From Jeotgalibaca caeni (lineage in GTDB: Bacteria > Bacillota > Bacilli > Lactobacillales > Aerococcaceae), in NCBI RefSeq assembly GCF_028863945.1, contig NZ_JARBEA010000006.1, positions 1 to 64,000 on the forward strand: a stretch of DNA of 64,000 nucleotides, written 5' to 3'. The notes under the pieces were generated by a model, which worked only from the letters and a program-made list of their open reading frames with translations, made no database searches and had not been told where the DNA came from. Shown here piece after piece: positions 51,101 to 59,617 of this stretch. The position numbers were made by a program, and so were the translations under genes. Position 1 is the stretch's first letter. The number at the start of each line of letters is the position of its first letter.

Positions 51101-51685
51101 GACCGTATTCTAGAACGCTATGAGTTTCTTTCGAAGCAACAGTTGGATCTAGTTACTGCAAAAGATATCTTACTGCATACGATGAGTGAAATGGATCAAG
51201 AAGTTTCCTTGCGGTTTGAGCAGATGTTCAAACAAATTAAGCAGCAATTTGAGATTACCTTTCCACGTTTATTCGGTGGAGGGAAAGCAACCATCGAGCT
51301 GACGGATCCGACCAACCTTTTAGAAACAGGAATCGAGATTATCGCGCAGCCTCCAGGGAAGAAATTACAACAATTGAGCCTTCTTTCAGGCGGAGAAAAG
51401 GCGTTCACAGCCATAGCACTACTCTTCTCCATTATTGAAGTGTCACCTGTGCCGTTTTGTATCCTAGATGAAGTAGAAGCTGCTCTAGATGAAGCGAATG
51501 TGGTGCGTTTTGGCCGCTACCTTGCTTCTTTTGAAAAGCAGACCCAATTTATTGTGATTACGCACCGAAAGGGTACAATGGAAGAAGCAGATGTATTGTA
51601 TGGAGTAACGATGCAAGATTCTGGTGTATCACGCTTAGCTTCCATCCGTTTTGAAGACCAAGACGTTGTATTGGAAGGGAAATAG
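48116..51685 (+). CDS. smc: Chromosome partition protein SMC
   Basis: 1189 residues. Walker A GPNGSGKSN (31-39), coiled coil, hinge (about 515-670), second coiled coil, then LSGGEKA signature (about 1090) and Walker B ILDEVEAALDEAN. It compacts chromosomes with ScpA/ScpB. A TTG start is preferred: AAGGA has 8-base spacing and the protein begins MHLERIEITGFKSFADKT, aligned with streptococcal SMC. The ATG three codons upstream overlaps the Shine-Dalgarno. Confidence 0.94.
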   Translation: MHLERIEITGFKSFADKTIIEFDKGVTAIVGPNGSGKSNISEAVRWVLGEQSARNLRGKKMNDIVFSGSQTRKQVNIAEVTIVLNNEDHSLPLDFTEISLTRRLNRNGDSDCFINKKPCRLKDITDLLMDSGIGKDSFSMISQGKVEQIFQNKPEDRRAIFEDAAGVAKYKNRKTSAERKLADTEEHLNRVEDILHEIKNQLIPLEKQRNTAVRYQEMKQQLSEIEIALMVVEIEALNEQWQLNKVEMTHYKEQAAQMESKQKVGQDTLTQLKAASLENESELAALQEEYIAIIRKIEQLEGQKNILEQKADFSAKNKEEQQKMLEQKKLLIERATKQRHTLSESRKQKYAIRKELQEKIAELQENVTKLSQDKNDWIQELRDTYIEKLQLQSTNKNTLHHLEKDQAQLMESLTSLRKKINEMTRLLEASKAAFSKEEEQVTSLQAAIQAHESEFEQVRTNVAGNQEVLETDNQKLLQLSKAIQQAEARRESLVELEESYASYYQGVKEILKRRETIRGIHGPIGELFQVPETYTLAIDTALGSAIQHIVVTDTEAASNAIAILKRNHLGRATFLPLSVIKGRSVPSYLVHDLMEIPGFIGIGSDLITYESDYTAIAANLLGTTIIAEDLQSGLALARRSENRYRVVSLEGDIIHAGGSMTGGATKKQQGSSVFSRKNSIEKLSAFLDDKTALYQKLDANYKTIQQQVHEQQTRKEQLQTELSKFRFELERHEESKEREEQQVKRLEEELVASEYEWRILEKNRVEMTEELASEQKLKGELAEEIQALKKNMDDSTLSEEERQKRLQLIQQELQQKQQEAAIIQEQEKQLRRDIQQLSEAIETETQTVTAIQDSLLQASVMESSEYQSIDEVNERLVIDQASRTDLDGKIKAKRTAKKELDEKISTEEATLQSIRSTIKIAWEELAKLESSSSRYEVAIDHHLNRLSEEYGLSYEAAKGTYQLSLQVGEAAARVKQLKQDIQALGPINLTAIEEYDRILERYEFLSKQQLDLVTAKDILLHTMSEMDQEVSLRFEQMFKQIKQQFEITFPRLFGGGKATIELTDPTNLLETGIEIIAQPPGKKLQQLSLLSGGEKAFTAIALLFSIIEVSPVPFCILDEVEAALDEANVVRFGRYLASFEKQTQFIVITHRKGTMEEADVLYGVTMQDSGVSRLASIRFEDQDVVLEGK

Positions 51686-51704
51686 CAGTAGAGGAGTTTG
51701 ATGA

Positions 51705-52520
51705 ATGATTAAGTTAATTGCGCTGGATTTGGACGGGACGTTACTTAATTCGGAAAAACAAATCAGCGATCGTAATAAAGCAGTAATTCAACAAGCAAAA
51801 GAAAAAGGCATCAAAGTCGTCCTTTGTACAGGGAGACCGCTTGGTGGAATCAAGCAATACTTAGAAGAGTTGAATCTTCTGGAAGATGGCGACTACTCGA
51901 TTACGTATAATGGGGGACTGGTGCAGAATAATCGTACTGGGGAAGTCCTTTCCCAGAAGACCCTTTCCTATGAACAAGTGAAAGAAATTTATGCTTGCAG
52001 CCAAGAGCTGTCGGTACCTATGAACATGATTGACTTGGAATACGTGTATGAACCGGCTTATCCGGCCGGACATGATTCCCTGTATCCAAGTTTATTGAGT
52101 TCCAGTTTGCCATTTGTAAAGCGTAACATGGATACATTCAGTGCGGATCACGTCTTCAATAAAGTGGTATTTTGTACGGCTCCCGATCGTTTGGACGAAG
52201 CCATTGCTCGCATTCCAGATTCTATGAAGCAACGCTACTCCATGATGAAGTCAAGACCGTTACTTTTTGAAATCATGCATCCAGAAGTAGATAAGGGGAA
52301 TGGAATTTCTGTCTTATGTGACTTGCTGGGGTATACCAATGATGATGTGATGGCTTGTGGGGACGAAGAAAATGATTTGGCAATGCTTCAATTTGCTGGA
52401 TTCCCTGTGGCGATGGATAATGCCAGTGATGAATTAAAAAGTCATGCTACCTTCATTACGAAGACGAACAACGAAGACGGCGTAGCGTATGCTATTGAGC
52501 AATTAGCATTAAAAGATTAA
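51705..52520 (+). CDS. Cof-type HAD-superfamily phosphatase
   Basis: 271 residues. HAD motif 1 ALDLDGTLLN (7-16), motif 2 CTGRP, Lys in EVDKGNGISVLCD, and motif 4 GDEENDLAM. The C2-type cap makes it a member of the Cof/YidA group that dephosphorylates sugar phosphates or flavin-type compounds. Substrate unknown. It lies between smc and ftsY, as in streptococci and enterococci. Confidence 0.9.
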   Translation: MIKLIALDLDGTLLNSEKQISDRNKAVIQQAKEKGIKVVLCTGRPLGGIKQYLEELNLLEDGDYSITYNGGLVQNNRTGEVLSQKTLSYEQVKEIYACSQELSVPMNMIDLEYVYEPAYPAGHDSLYPSLLSSSLPFVKRNMDTFSADHVFNKVVFCTAPDRLDEAIARIPDSMKQRYSMMKSRPLLFEIMHPEVDKGNGISVLCDLLGYTNDDVMACGDEENDLAMLQFAGFPVAMDNASDELKSHATFITKTNNEDGVAYAIEQLALKD

Positions 52521-52535
52521 AAAGGATGTGAGAAG

Positions 52536-53552
52536 ATGGGATTATTTGATCGAATTAAACGAGCTTTTACCGGAGAAGATGTTACAAAAGAACCGGTTAA
52601 TGAAGAGAAACGTATTGTCATTGAAAAATATGACAAGGGGATGGAAAAAACAAGAAAGAGTTTTTCCGAAAAAATCAACGAATTATTTGCCGGTTTCCGA
52701 GAGGTGGACGAAGATTTCTTCGACGACCTAGAAGAAGTCCTGATTTCTGCGGATGTTGGCTTCGATATGACCTTGGCTATTTCTGATGTATTACGCGAAG
52801 AAGTACGCTTGAAAAATGTCCGCTCCGGCGAACAAGCAAAGAACGTAATCGTGGAAAAAATGGTTGAGATTTATGAACGTGGAGAAACCAGCTTACCAAC
52901 AATCAATGAAAATCCAAACGGCCTGACAGTCATCCTTTTTGTTGGGGTAAATGGTGTTGGGAAAACAACAACGATTGGAAAGTACGCCCATCAACTGAAA
53001 CAAAATGGAAAGAAAGTTCTGCTAGCAGCAGGAGATACCTTCCGTGCTGGAGCAATCGAACAGCTTGAAGTATGGGCAGAACGTGTCGGTGTAGATGTAG
53101 TAACGAGCAATGCGAAGTCCGATCCAGCAGCAGTCGTTTTTGACGCTCTGAAGAGAGGGAAGAGCGAAGGGTACGATTACTTGCTGGTCGATACCGCAGG
53201 ACGTTTGCAAAATAAAGTGAACTTGATGAAGGAATTGGAAAAAATAAACCGCATCATCACACGTGAAAATGAAAACGGACCTTCTGAAACCTTATTAGTT
53301 TTGGATGCAACTACCGGACAAAATGCGTTGATTCAAGCGAAGCAATTCAAAGAAACGACAAATGTAACGGGCTTGATTCTAACCAAACTAGATGGTACGG
53401 CAAAAGGTGGCGTTATTCTAGCGATTCGTCAAGAGATGGATATCCCGGTGAAATTCGTCGGGCTGGGCGAAGGGATGGACGATTTACAAGTTTTCGATCC
53501 AGAACAATACATCTATGGCCTCGTAAAAGACTTGGTCGAGAAAAAAGCATAG
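52536..53552 (+). CDS. ftsY: Signal recognition particle receptor FtsY
   Basis: 338 residues. A short amphipathic N-terminus (MGLFDRIKRAF), acidic/charged stretch, then NG GTPase: GVNGVGKTTTIGK (about 134-146), DTAGRLQNK, TKLDGTAKGG. Receives SRP-ribosome complexes at the membrane. Terminates the rnc-smc operon. Confidence 0.96.
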   Translation: MGLFDRIKRAFTGEDVTKEPVNEEKRIVIEKYDKGMEKTRKSFSEKINELFAGFREVDEDFFDDLEEVLISADVGFDMTLAISDVLREEVRLKNVRSGEQAKNVIVEKMVEIYERGETSLPTINENPNGLTVILFVGVNGVGKTTTIGKYAHQLKQNGKKVLLAAGDTFRAGAIEQLEVWAERVGVDVVTSNAKSDPAAVVFDALKRGKSEGYDYLLVDTAGRLQNKVNLMKELEKINRIITRENENGPSETLLVLDATTGQNALIQAKQFKETTNVTGLILTKLDGTAKGGVILAIRQEMDIPVKFVGLGEGMDDLQVFDPEQYIYGLVKDLVEKKA

Positions 53553-53560
53553 GAACGTTG

Positions 53561-53594
53561 AATAGAGGCGATATGATTCTGCCTCTATTTCATT
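53561..53594 (+). terminator. Rho-independent terminator after ftsY
   Basis: AATAGAGGC (53561-53569) pairs perfectly with GCCTCTATT (53581-53589), then T-rich TCATTTTC. Confidence 0.85.
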
Positions 53595-53599
53595 TTCTC

Positions 53600-53628
53600 T
53601 TGACTGGAAGCGGGAATATCAGTATGCT
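53600..53628 (+). promoter_or_regulatory. ylxM-ffh promoter
   Basis: TTGACT (53600-53605), 17-base spacer, TATGCT (53623-53628). Leader about 50 bases. Confidence 0.65.
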
Positions 53629-53684
53629 TAAGAATGATGTAAAGGCTCTAGCTTGACATTGTCTTTCAGTAGAGGAGGGGTTTC

Positions 53685-54023
53685 ATGGAACTAGAAAAAA
53701 CGAATTATATGAATACCTTATTTGAATTCTATGATGTATTGCTAACCGATAAGCAACAAGGTTATCTTTCCCTCTATTATGGTGATGATTATTCGCTAGG
53801 TGAAATTGCAGAGGAATTTGAAGTAAGTAGACAAGCCGTATACGATAACATTAAACGTACGGAAAAAATACTGATTGGGTATGAGGAAAAGTTGCATTTG
53901 GTTGAAAATTTCTTGTTACGCAAGGAAGTGTACGACCAACTGAAAGGATATGTAGCAAAAACATATCCGAGCGACCATGATTTACACCGGATGATTAAAC
54001 AACTGGAATCATTCGATGAGTAG
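53685..54023 (+). CDS. ylxM: YlxM helix-turn-helix SRP-associated protein
   Basis: 112 residues of the UPF0122/YlxM family. A sigma-4-like HTH ([20 protein letters not shown] then [13 protein letters not shown]). In streptococci it modulates SRP by binding Ffh and the SRP RNA. Immediately upstream of ffh. AGGAGGGG precedes the ATG. Confidence 0.92.
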   Translation: MELEKTNYMNTLFEFYDVLLTDKQQGYLSLYYGDDYSLGEIAEEFEVSRQAVYDNIKRTEKILIGYEEKLHLVENFLLRKEVYDQLKGYVAKTYPSDHDLHRMIKQLESFDE

Positions 54024-54045
54024 AAAATAAGGGATGTGACAAAGA

Positions 54046-55461
54046 ATGGCGTTTGAAGGATTATCCGATCGCTTGCAAGGAGCAATGACGAAAATCGGCA
54101 AGAAAGGTAGAATTACCGAAGCCGATTTGAAAGAAATGATGCGTGAAGTTCGTCTCGCTTTATTGGAGGCTGACGTAAACTTCAAAGTTGTAAAAGACTT
54201 TGTAAAAAAAGTAAATGAACGAGCACTTGGTTCGGATGTGTTGGAGTCTCTTTCTCCTGCACAACAAGTTGTAAAGATTGTAAATGAAGAGTTAACTGAA
54301 TTAATGGGGGGAACCCAAGACCCGTTTATCTTCTCTAAAAAGCCACCTACCGTTGTGATGATGGTTGGGTTGCAAGGTGCTGGTAAAACCACCACAGCCG
54401 GTAAATTAGCCCAGTACATGAAAAAAAGAGAGAACAAGCGTCCACTACTAGTCGCAGCTGACGTTTATCGTCCAGCTGCTATTAATCAGTTGCAAACCAT
54501 TGGTAGCCAACTGAGCTTCCCCGTCTATGCAAAAGGAACCGATGCAAATCCGGTTGATATTGCGAGAGAAGCGGTAGAAGAAGCACGTCTACAAGGCCGA
54601 GATCTAGTTATCATCGATACGGCAGGACGTCTGCACGTAGATGAAACCTTAATGACGGAGTTAAAAAATATTAAAGCTGCCGTGAACCCGGACGAAATTC
54701 TCTTTACCGTGGATGCAATGACCGGGCAAGACGCAGTAAACGTTGCCCAAGCCTTTAACGAACAACTCGGTATTACCGGTGTAATCTTAACAAAACTAGA
54801 CGGTGACACGCGAGGCGGGGCTGCACTTTCCATTCGTTCTGTAACTGGAAAGTCGATTAAATTTACTGGACAAGGTGAAAAGTTAGACGACATTGAACCG
54901 TTCTATCCAGACCGGATGGCTTCCCGTATTTTGGGAATGGGGGATATGCTGACTTTAATTGAGCGTGCCCAACAAGATTACGATGAAGAAAAAGCGAAGG
55001 AAATGGCAGAGAAGATTCGCGAAAATTCCTTCAACTTTAATGACTTTATTGAACAAATGGATCAAGTATCCAACATGGGACCGCTAGATGACTTGTTGAA
55101 GATGATTCCAGGGATGAGTAATCTACCAGGAATTGATCAAGTGAAAATTGACCCTAAAGATATGGCCCACATGAAAGCGATTGTTCTCTCCATGACACCA
55201 GAAGAAAGAGAGAATCCAGAACTTCTTTCTCAGAGTAGACGGAAACGGATTGCGAAAGGTTCAGCTCGATCATTGGCAGAAGTAAATCGCATGATCAAGC
55301 AATTTAACGAATCACGTAAGATGATGAACCAAATGTCTAAAGGAAACTTTGGCGGTATGGAAAACTTGATGGGGAATGGTCCAAAAGGCAAATTAAGCCA
55401 ATTAGCCATGAAACGGGTTGCTCGTCAAATGGGCAAGAAAAAGAAAAAGAAGAAAAAATAA
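54046..55461 (+). CDS. ffh: Signal recognition particle protein Ffh
   Basis: 471 residues. NG GTPase with GLQGAGKTTTAGKLA (about 103), DTAGRLH, TKLDGDTRGG; C-terminal M domain rich in Met (about 300-440) that binds signal sequences and SRP RNA; poly-Lys tail of nine. Co-translational targeting with FtsY. Confidence 0.96.
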   Translation: MAFEGLSDRLQGAMTKIGKKGRITEADLKEMMREVRLALLEADVNFKVVKDFVKKVNERALGSDVLESLSPAQQVVKIVNEELTELMGGTQDPFIFSKKPPTVVMMVGLQGAGKTTTAGKLAQYMKKRENKRPLLVAADVYRPAAINQLQTIGSQLSFPVYAKGTDANPVDIAREAVEEARLQGRDLVIIDTAGRLHVDETLMTELKNIKAAVNPDEILFTVDAMTGQDAVNVAQAFNEQLGITGVILTKLDGDTRGGAALSIRSVTGKSIKFTGQGEKLDDIEPFYPDRMASRILGMGDMLTLIERAQQDYDEEKAKEMAEKIRENSFNFNDFIEQMDQVSNMGPLDDLLKMIPGMSNLPGIDQVKIDPKDMAHMKAIVLSMTPEERENPELLSQSRRKRIAKGSARSLAEVNRMIKQFNESRKMMNQMSKGNFGGMENLMGNGPKGKLSQLAMKRVARQMGKKKKKKKK

Positions 55462-55480
55462 CCCTGTAAAGAAAAAATAC

Positions 55481-55509
55481 TTTACAAGCTCTAGATAAAC
55501 TGGTATCAT
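55481..55509 (+). promoter_or_regulatory. rpsP promoter
   Basis: TTTACA (55481-55486), 17-base spacer, TATCAT (55504-55509) with TGG directly before it (extended -10). The -35 is also the right arm of TGTAAAG/CTTTACA (55464-55486). Confidence 0.7.
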
Positions 55510-55550
55510 AGCTTTTGTGAGATTGAAACAGACGGAGGTGTAATAAACAA

Positions 55551-55823
55551 ATGGCAGTAAAAATACGTCTAAAACGTATGGGTTCTAAAAGAAACCCATT
55601 TTACCGTGTAGTTGTAGCTGATTCTCGTGCGCCACGTGATGGCCGCTTCATCGAGAAAGTTGGGACTTATAACCCAGTTGTAGAACCAGCAGAAGTTAAA
55701 TTTGATGAAGAATTAGTGTTGAAATGGTTGGCAAACGGTGCACAACCTTCTGATACAGTTCGTAACCTACTTTCACAAGAAGGTATCATGAAAAAATTCC
55801 ACGATTCCAAAAACGCTAAATAA
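55551..55823 (+). CDS. rpsP: 30S ribosomal protein S16
   Basis: 90 residues, [20 protein letters not shown], typical S16. CGGAGGTG precedes the ATG by 11-12 bases. Opens the rpsP-khpA-rimM-trmD-rplS ribosome maturation group. Confidence 0.97.
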   Translation: MAVKIRLKRMGSKRNPFYRVVVADSRAPRDGRFIEKVGTYNPVVEPAEVKFDEELVLKWLANGAQPSDTVRNLLSQEGIMKKFHDSKNAK

Positions 55824-55872
55824 TTTTGGAAGCTAGTCAGAAGCATTCATCAACCAAAAGGATGGTGGGAAC

Positions 55873-56118
55873 ATGCCTGATATTAAAGAATTAATTCTAA
55901 CGATGGTAATGCCACTCGTTGAACATCAGGATGACGTCAATATTGAAGTCAAAGAGACCGATGAATTCATGGAATATCATTTGTCTGTTAACCCTGAAGA
56001 TGTGGGTCGCATTATCGGAAAACAAGGACGAGTCGCCCGATCTATTCGGACGATTGTCTACAGTGTTCGTACGAAACAAGCAAAACGCGCTCGTCTCTTA
56101 ATTGAAGGCGGCGAATAA
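55873..56118 (+). CDS. khpA: KH-domain RNA-binding protein KhpA
   Basis: 81 residues. A single KH domain with the GxxG loop in VGRIIGKQGRVARSIRTIV. With KhpB it binds many small RNAs and affects cell division and wall synthesis in streptococci. Conserved position between rpsP and rimM. Confidence 0.93.
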   Translation: MPDIKELILTMVMPLVEHQDDVNIEVKETDEFMEYHLSVNPEDVGRIIGKQGRVARSIRTIVYSVRTKQAKRARLLIEGGE

Positions 56119-56156
56119 GCCTAGCTCGTACGGAAAAATTGGATAACAAAAGAAGC

Positions 56157-56193
56157 GGACATTCATACGAAAGTTGAATTTGTCCCTTTTTTT
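56157..56193 (+). terminator. Terminator or attenuator between khpA and rimM
   Basis: GGACATTCA (56157-56165) pairs with TGAA-TT-TGTCC (56175-56185) with a 2-base bulge, then C and seven T. rimM begins 25 bases later, with no promoter in between. Confidence 0.78.
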
Positions 56194-56217
56194 GTATCAA
56201 AAAGAAGAGGTGGCAAG

Positions 56218-56736
56218 ATGCAAAAATATTTCGACGTGGGTCGGATTGTGAACACCCAAGGATTAAAAGGGGAAGTTCGAGTCATTTCCGTCACAGACTT
56301 TAGTGAAGAACGGTATCAACCTGGTTCTGTTTTGACGTTGTTCCAAGAGGGGAAAGAACCGATGGAATTGCGTGTAAATAGTCATCGGAAGCATAAAAAC
56401 TTTGATTTACTTACCTTCGAAGGACTAAACCGAATCGAACAAGTAGAAGTTTTTAAGGGCGGTACCTTGAAGATTACGGAAGAACAGCTTCACGAACTAG
56501 ACGAAGACGAGTTCTACTACCACGAAATAATCGGCCTAACAATCGTTACAGAAGAAGGGGAAGAACTAGGAACGATTAAAGAAATTCTTCCTTTAGGTTC
56601 CAATGACGTTTGGGTTGTGAAACGAAAAGGTCATAAGGATTTGCTGCTTCCTTACATTAAAGATGTGGTACAAGAAGTTGACTTAGAAGCTGGAGTAGCT
56701 CGAGTTAAGTTATTGGAAGGAATGTTAGACGAATGA
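56218..56736 (+). CDS. rimM: 16S rRNA processing protein RimM
   Basis: 172 residues. N-terminal RimM barrel ([16 protein letters not shown]) and C-terminal PRC barrel ([35 protein letters not shown]). Assists 30S head assembly with S19. Overlaps trmD by 4 bases. Confidence 0.95.
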   Translation: MQKYFDVGRIVNTQGLKGEVRVISVTDFSEERYQPGSVLTLFQEGKEPMELRVNSHRKHKNFDLLTFEGLNRIEQVEVFKGGTLKITEEQLHELDEDEFYYHEIIGLTIVTEEGEELGTIKEILPLGSNDVWVVKRKGHKDLLLPYIKDVVQEVDLEAGVARVKLLEGMLDE

Positions 56737-57464
56737 AAATGGATGTCCTCACGCTCTTCCCTTCCATGTTTGAGGGACCTCTTTCAGAGTCCATCATTGG
56801 AAAGGCAATTGACAGAGAGATTGTGTCCATCGATACGATAAACTTTCGTGATTTTGCGGAAGGGAAGCATAAAACCGTAGACGATTATCCATTTGGCGGC
56901 GGAGCAGGAATGCTGTTGAAAGCTCAGCCTATTGTCGATGCATTGGCAGACATTCATGAACGTGCTCCAGAAACGAAGAAGCGTATTATTTTAATGGATC
57001 CTGCGGGTAAACGGTATGATCAAAAAATGGCAGAAGAACTGGCTCAGGAAGAACATCTTGTTTTTATTTGCGGACACTATGAAGGGTTCGATGAGCGAAT
57101 TAAAGCCCATGTTACCGATGAAATCTCCTTAGGCGACTTTATTTTAACGGGTGGCGAGTTGAGTGCCATGGTGATGATCGACAGCATTGTACGTTTATTA
57201 CCTGAGTCGCTAGGGAATAGCTTGTCAAACCAAACTGATTCCTTTTCTACTGGATTGTTGGAGCAACCGCAATACACGAGACCACGTGACTTTAGAGGTG
57301 AGATGGTTCCAGATGTGTTAGTCAGCGGAGACCATGCCAAAATAGCAGCGTGGCAAGCGAAAGAATCATTGCGTAAAACCTGGCAACGACGTCCTGATCT
57401 GTTAGATAAAATGGAACTGGATGAGCAGCAAAAGCAATGGTTAATCAGCTTTGAAAAAGAATAA
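56733..57464 (+). CDS. trmD: tRNA (guanine-37-N1)-methyltransferase
   Basis: 243 residues, SPOUT methyltransferase. Knot region signatures: [46 protein letters not shown]. The m1G37 mark prevents frameshifting. Starts within the rimM stop region (ATGA). Confidence 0.96.
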   Translation: MKMDVLTLFPSMFEGPLSESIIGKAIDREIVSIDTINFRDFAEGKHKTVDDYPFGGGAGMLLKAQPIVDALADIHERAPETKKRIILMDPAGKRYDQKMAEELAQEEHLVFICGHYEGFDERIKAHVTDEISLGDFILTGGELSAMVMIDSIVRLLPESLGNSLSNQTDSFSTGLLEQPQYTRPRDFRGEMVPDVLVSGDHAKIAAWQAKESLRKTWQRRPDLLDKMELDEQQKQWLISFEKE

Positions 57465-57482
57465 GTTGTCAATGAAAACCAC

Positions 57483-57511
57483 TTTACAGTGATTCAATAA
57501 TATGTTAAACT
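57483..57511 (+). promoter_or_regulatory. rplS promoter
   Basis: TTTACA (57483-57488), 17-base spacer, TAAACT (57506-57511) with TGT directly before it (extended -10). It separates rplS from trmD transcriptionally. Confidence 0.72.
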
Positions 57512-57516
57512 CTTAC

Positions 57517-57605
57517 GAGTGAGCAGTGAAATGCTCAGAGAAAACGATATTCCGCTGAATGAGTGCATGCTCGTCATGAATGTTTGTTGGAAGGAGAAGA
57601 AAAAA
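57517..57605 (+). ncRNA. Probable L19 leader (cis-regulatory RNA)
   Basis: About 88 untranslated bases lie between the promoter and rplS. GAGCA (57521-57525) pairs with TGCTC (57532-57536), and GAG..CTC can form near 57560-57575. A CCGCTGAATGAGT segment lies between. L19 autoregulatory leaders occur at this position in Firmicutes; the match here is from position and partial structure only. An in-frame 29-codon extension of rplS spans it but is not expected to be translated. Confidence 0.45.
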
Positions 57606-57950
57606 ATGAATTTAATTGATGCTATTACACAAGATCAATTGCGTAGCGATATTCCTGCATTCCGTCCTGGAGACACAGTTCGCGTTCACGCTCGTATCGT
57701 TGAAGGTACTAGAGAACGTATCCAAATCTTCGAAGGCGTTGTAATCAAACGTCGTGGACAAGGAATCAGCGAAACGTATACAGTTCGTAAAATTTCGAAT
57801 GGTGTAGGTGTGGAACGTACATTCCCACTACATTCACCTCGTGTTGCTCAAATCGAAGTAACTCGCTTTGGTAAAGTTCGTCGTGCGAAATTGTACTACT
57901 TACGCGATTTACACGGAAAAGCTGCTCGTATTCCAGAGCGTCGCCGTTAA
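57606..57950 (+). CDS. rplS: 50S ribosomal protein L19
   Basis: 114 residues, with [40 protein letters not shown] and [21 protein letters not shown] follows AAGGAGAAGAAAAAA. Translated from its own promoter with a structured leader. Confidence 0.97.
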   Translation: MNLIDAITQDQLRSDIPAFRPGDTVRVHARIVEGTRERIQIFEGVVIKRRGQGISETYTVRKISNGVGVERTFPLHSPRVAQIEVTRFGKVRRAKLYYLRDLHGKAARIPERRR

Positions 57951-57966
57951 TCTTAAACAAAAAATG

Positions 57967-57994
57967 GAGTCAGGAGCAATCCTGGCTCTTTTTT
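57967..57994 (+). terminator. Rho-independent terminator after rplS
   Basis: GAGTCAGGA (57967-57975) pairs with TCCTGGCTC (57980-57988), GCAA loop, six T. Confidence 0.92.
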
Positions 57995-58010
57995 GTTTTA
58001 AAGGAGTAAA

Positions 58011-58035
58011 CGAAAGCGCTTGAATATGCTATACT
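58011..58035 (+). promoter_or_regulatory. Promoter with cre-like palindrome
   Basis: TGCTATACT (58027-58035) is an extended -10. CGAAAGCGCTTGAA (58011-58024), where the -35 would sit, has a cre core (AAAGCGCTT) with three mismatches to the full consensus. CcpA control is possible, unproven. Confidence 0.45.
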
Positions 58036-58062
58036 GGAAAAAGAAGAAAAGGGGGAAATAGA

Positions 58063-58491
58063 GTGAAAGTATTAGAAGAATTAGATAAATTATTTGCGGA
58101 GAAAAAGTTACCTCTAAAAAGACAAGAGATTCAAAATAATCAGTCAGTCTATCAAGGAACCTTCATGGTACGTCCGAATAAGCGGATTCCATTCGGAATT
58201 GTTGTAGTCCATGGTGAAGGAGCAGTCGACTTTCAGATTGCTTACAAACGAATTGGTTACTTGACGAATTATGCAGATAAAGCAAGAGTACTTGAATTGA
58301 TCAACGAATTGAATATGGGTAAATCATTTTATTATACAGTCTGCTTGAATGCGGACGGAGAAATTATGATGAAGACAATGGCTAAAACTACGGAAGATGT
58401 GCGTCCACTATATGAGATGCTAATTGTAGGCTCCAATGTCTTGCGCCATGTGGTTGAACAAATTGAAAAAATTATCCCGCCAGAAGAATAA
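58063..58491 (+). CDS. Uncharacterised YbjN-like protein
   Basis: 142 residues, soluble, GTG start behind GGGGGAAA. Not clearly assigned. Alternating strands and helices, with NKRIPFGIVVVHGEGAVDFQ, YKRIGYLTNYADKARVLELI, and an FYYTVCLNADGEIMMKTM strand pair, resemble the YbjN/type III chaperone-like fold that many Firmicutes hypothetical proteins share. It is monocistronic between two terminators. Confidence 0.5.
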   Translation: MKVLEELDKLFAEKKLPLKRQEIQNNQSVYQGTFMVRPNKRIPFGIVVVHGEGAVDFQIAYKRIGYLTNYADKARVLELINELNMGKSFYYTVCLNADGEIMMKTMAKTTEDVRPLYEMLIVGSNVLRHVVEQIEKIIPPEE

Positions 58492-58499
58492 AGTAGGTA

Positions 58500-58537
58500 A
58501 AACCAGGCCAGAGTCTCCACTCTGACCTGGTTTTTTT
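58500..58537 (+). terminator. Strong terminator after the YbjN-like gene
   Basis: AACCAGG-C-CAGAGT (58501-58514) pairs with ACTCTG-A-CCTGGTT (58519-58532), then T7. Confidence 0.93.
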
Positions 58538-58544
58538 GCGTTTT

Positions 58545-58685
58545 GGACAAGTAGGTTGAATGTGATGAGCTCACTTGTCCGGAAACAGCCAGAGATGGAC
58601 AACTGAGACTTTTTCATCTATACCACTTGTCCAAAAAAGAAAAAAATGGACAAGTGAGCGAATAAAGCAAGCATCACTTGTCCAT
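58545..58685. repeat. Three tandem hairpins sharing the stem GGACAAGTG
   Basis: Unit 1: GGACAAGT (58545-58552) / ACTTGTCC (58573-58580). Unit 2: TGGACAACTG (58596-58605) / CACTTGTCCA (58624-58633), one mismatch. Unit 3: ATGGACAAGTGA (58646-58657) / TCACTTGTCCAT (58674-58685), 12 bp. Loops are 16-20 bases and unrelated in sequence. Unit 3 followed by its A-rich left flank (T run on the minus strand) can terminate the leftward HAD gene. Confidence 0.85.
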
Positions 58686-58705
58686 TAGTATAGAAGCAGC
58701 GAATC

Positions 58706-59518
58706 TTATATTCCAAAAAAGTTTTCTAAATAAATCGCCAATCCATCTTCATCGTTGGTAAAGTCCGTTACATCATTTGCAATTTTCTTCAACGCATCAA
58801 TGCCGTTCTTCATCACAACACCATGACCGGCATAGTCAATCATCTCGATATCATTGTCCTCATCGCCAAAAGCAAGAATATCGTGCCGAGCAATCTGGTA
58901 ATAGTTCGCGACCACTTCGACGCCTAATGCTTTCTGAATGCCTGCTCCAACAATCTCTAAACAAGGCATGTCGCCGCCCCAAGTTCGAACGGATACAACA
59001 TTACTGCCGTATTCACTTAGAATCTGATTGCGAATGGGTTCTTGTTTTTCGGAATCCATGAATAGATTCAGCGCTGTTGGGCGCTCAGCAAGAGTTGTGT
59101 TCGCAGTAATCGGAGTAGGGACGGTGTGTGCAGGGAAAAAGGGGTTCACAGGAATGGAGTCATGGGAAGAATACAAAGCTTCCTTTCCTTCTACTGAAAT
59201 CCAATCAATCCCAAATTGATTCTGCTTCGCCAACAAATCCATTACTAAATCAATGTCCAAGGTGCGGTGCAGCAAGTCCTTTTTGGAAGGTTGATCCGGA
59301 AAATGGCACAGGGCTCCATTGAAATTAACCAGCGGGGATTGTAACCCCAATTGCTGATAAATATGCTTACTGTTTCGATAAGGCCTTCCTGTAGCAATCA
59401 TGACGTGATGGCCTTTCTTTTGCAGTTGCTGCAAGGTTTGAATGGTACGCTTGGATAAAGCAGATTGATCATTTAATGTTGTACCGTCTAAATCAATCGC
59501 GATTAGTTTTTGTTTCAT
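58706..59518 (-). CDS. Cof-type HAD-superfamily phosphatase
   Basis: 270 residues. Motif 1 IAIDLDGTTLND (6-17), motif 2 ATGRP, Lys in GIQKALGVEVV, motif 4 FGDEDNDIEMIDYAG. Same Cof/YidA group as the gene at 51705 but only distantly similar. Substrate unknown, probably a phosphorylated sugar. GAGGAGG precedes the ATG by about 10 bases. Divergent from the hydrolase at 59618. Confidence 0.9.
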   Translation of the reverse strand: MKQKLIAIDLDGTTLNDQSALSKRTIQTLQQLQKKGHHVMIATGRPYRNSKHIYQQLGLQSPLVNFNGALCHFPDQPSKKDLLHRTLDIDLVMDLLAKQNQFGIDWISVEGKEALYSSHDSIPVNPFFPAHTVPTPITANTTLAERPTALNLFMDSEKQEPIRNQILSEYGSNVVSVRTWGGDMPCLEIVGAGIQKALGVEVVANYYQIARHDILAFGDEDNDIEMIDYAGHGVVMKNGIDALKKIANDVTDFTNDEDGLAIYLENFFGI

Positions 59519-59617
59519 CTCGAGAAAAGCCTCCTCTCAGCTAGCTCTTATATTTCACTATATGTTACACTAATAGAGAAGATTTTTCCAGAACGATTCA
59601 CTATTGGAGGCTTGTCC

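Noticed and set aside
53653-53658. Perfect TTGACA before ylxM
   Set aside because: A -10 at the right spacing would fall in the ribosome binding site and none is there; the TTGACT/TATGCT pair upstream fits better.
57519-57605. 29-codon N-terminal extension of L19
   Set aside because: It covers the structured leader, the ribosome site precedes the later ATG, and L19 family length fits without it.
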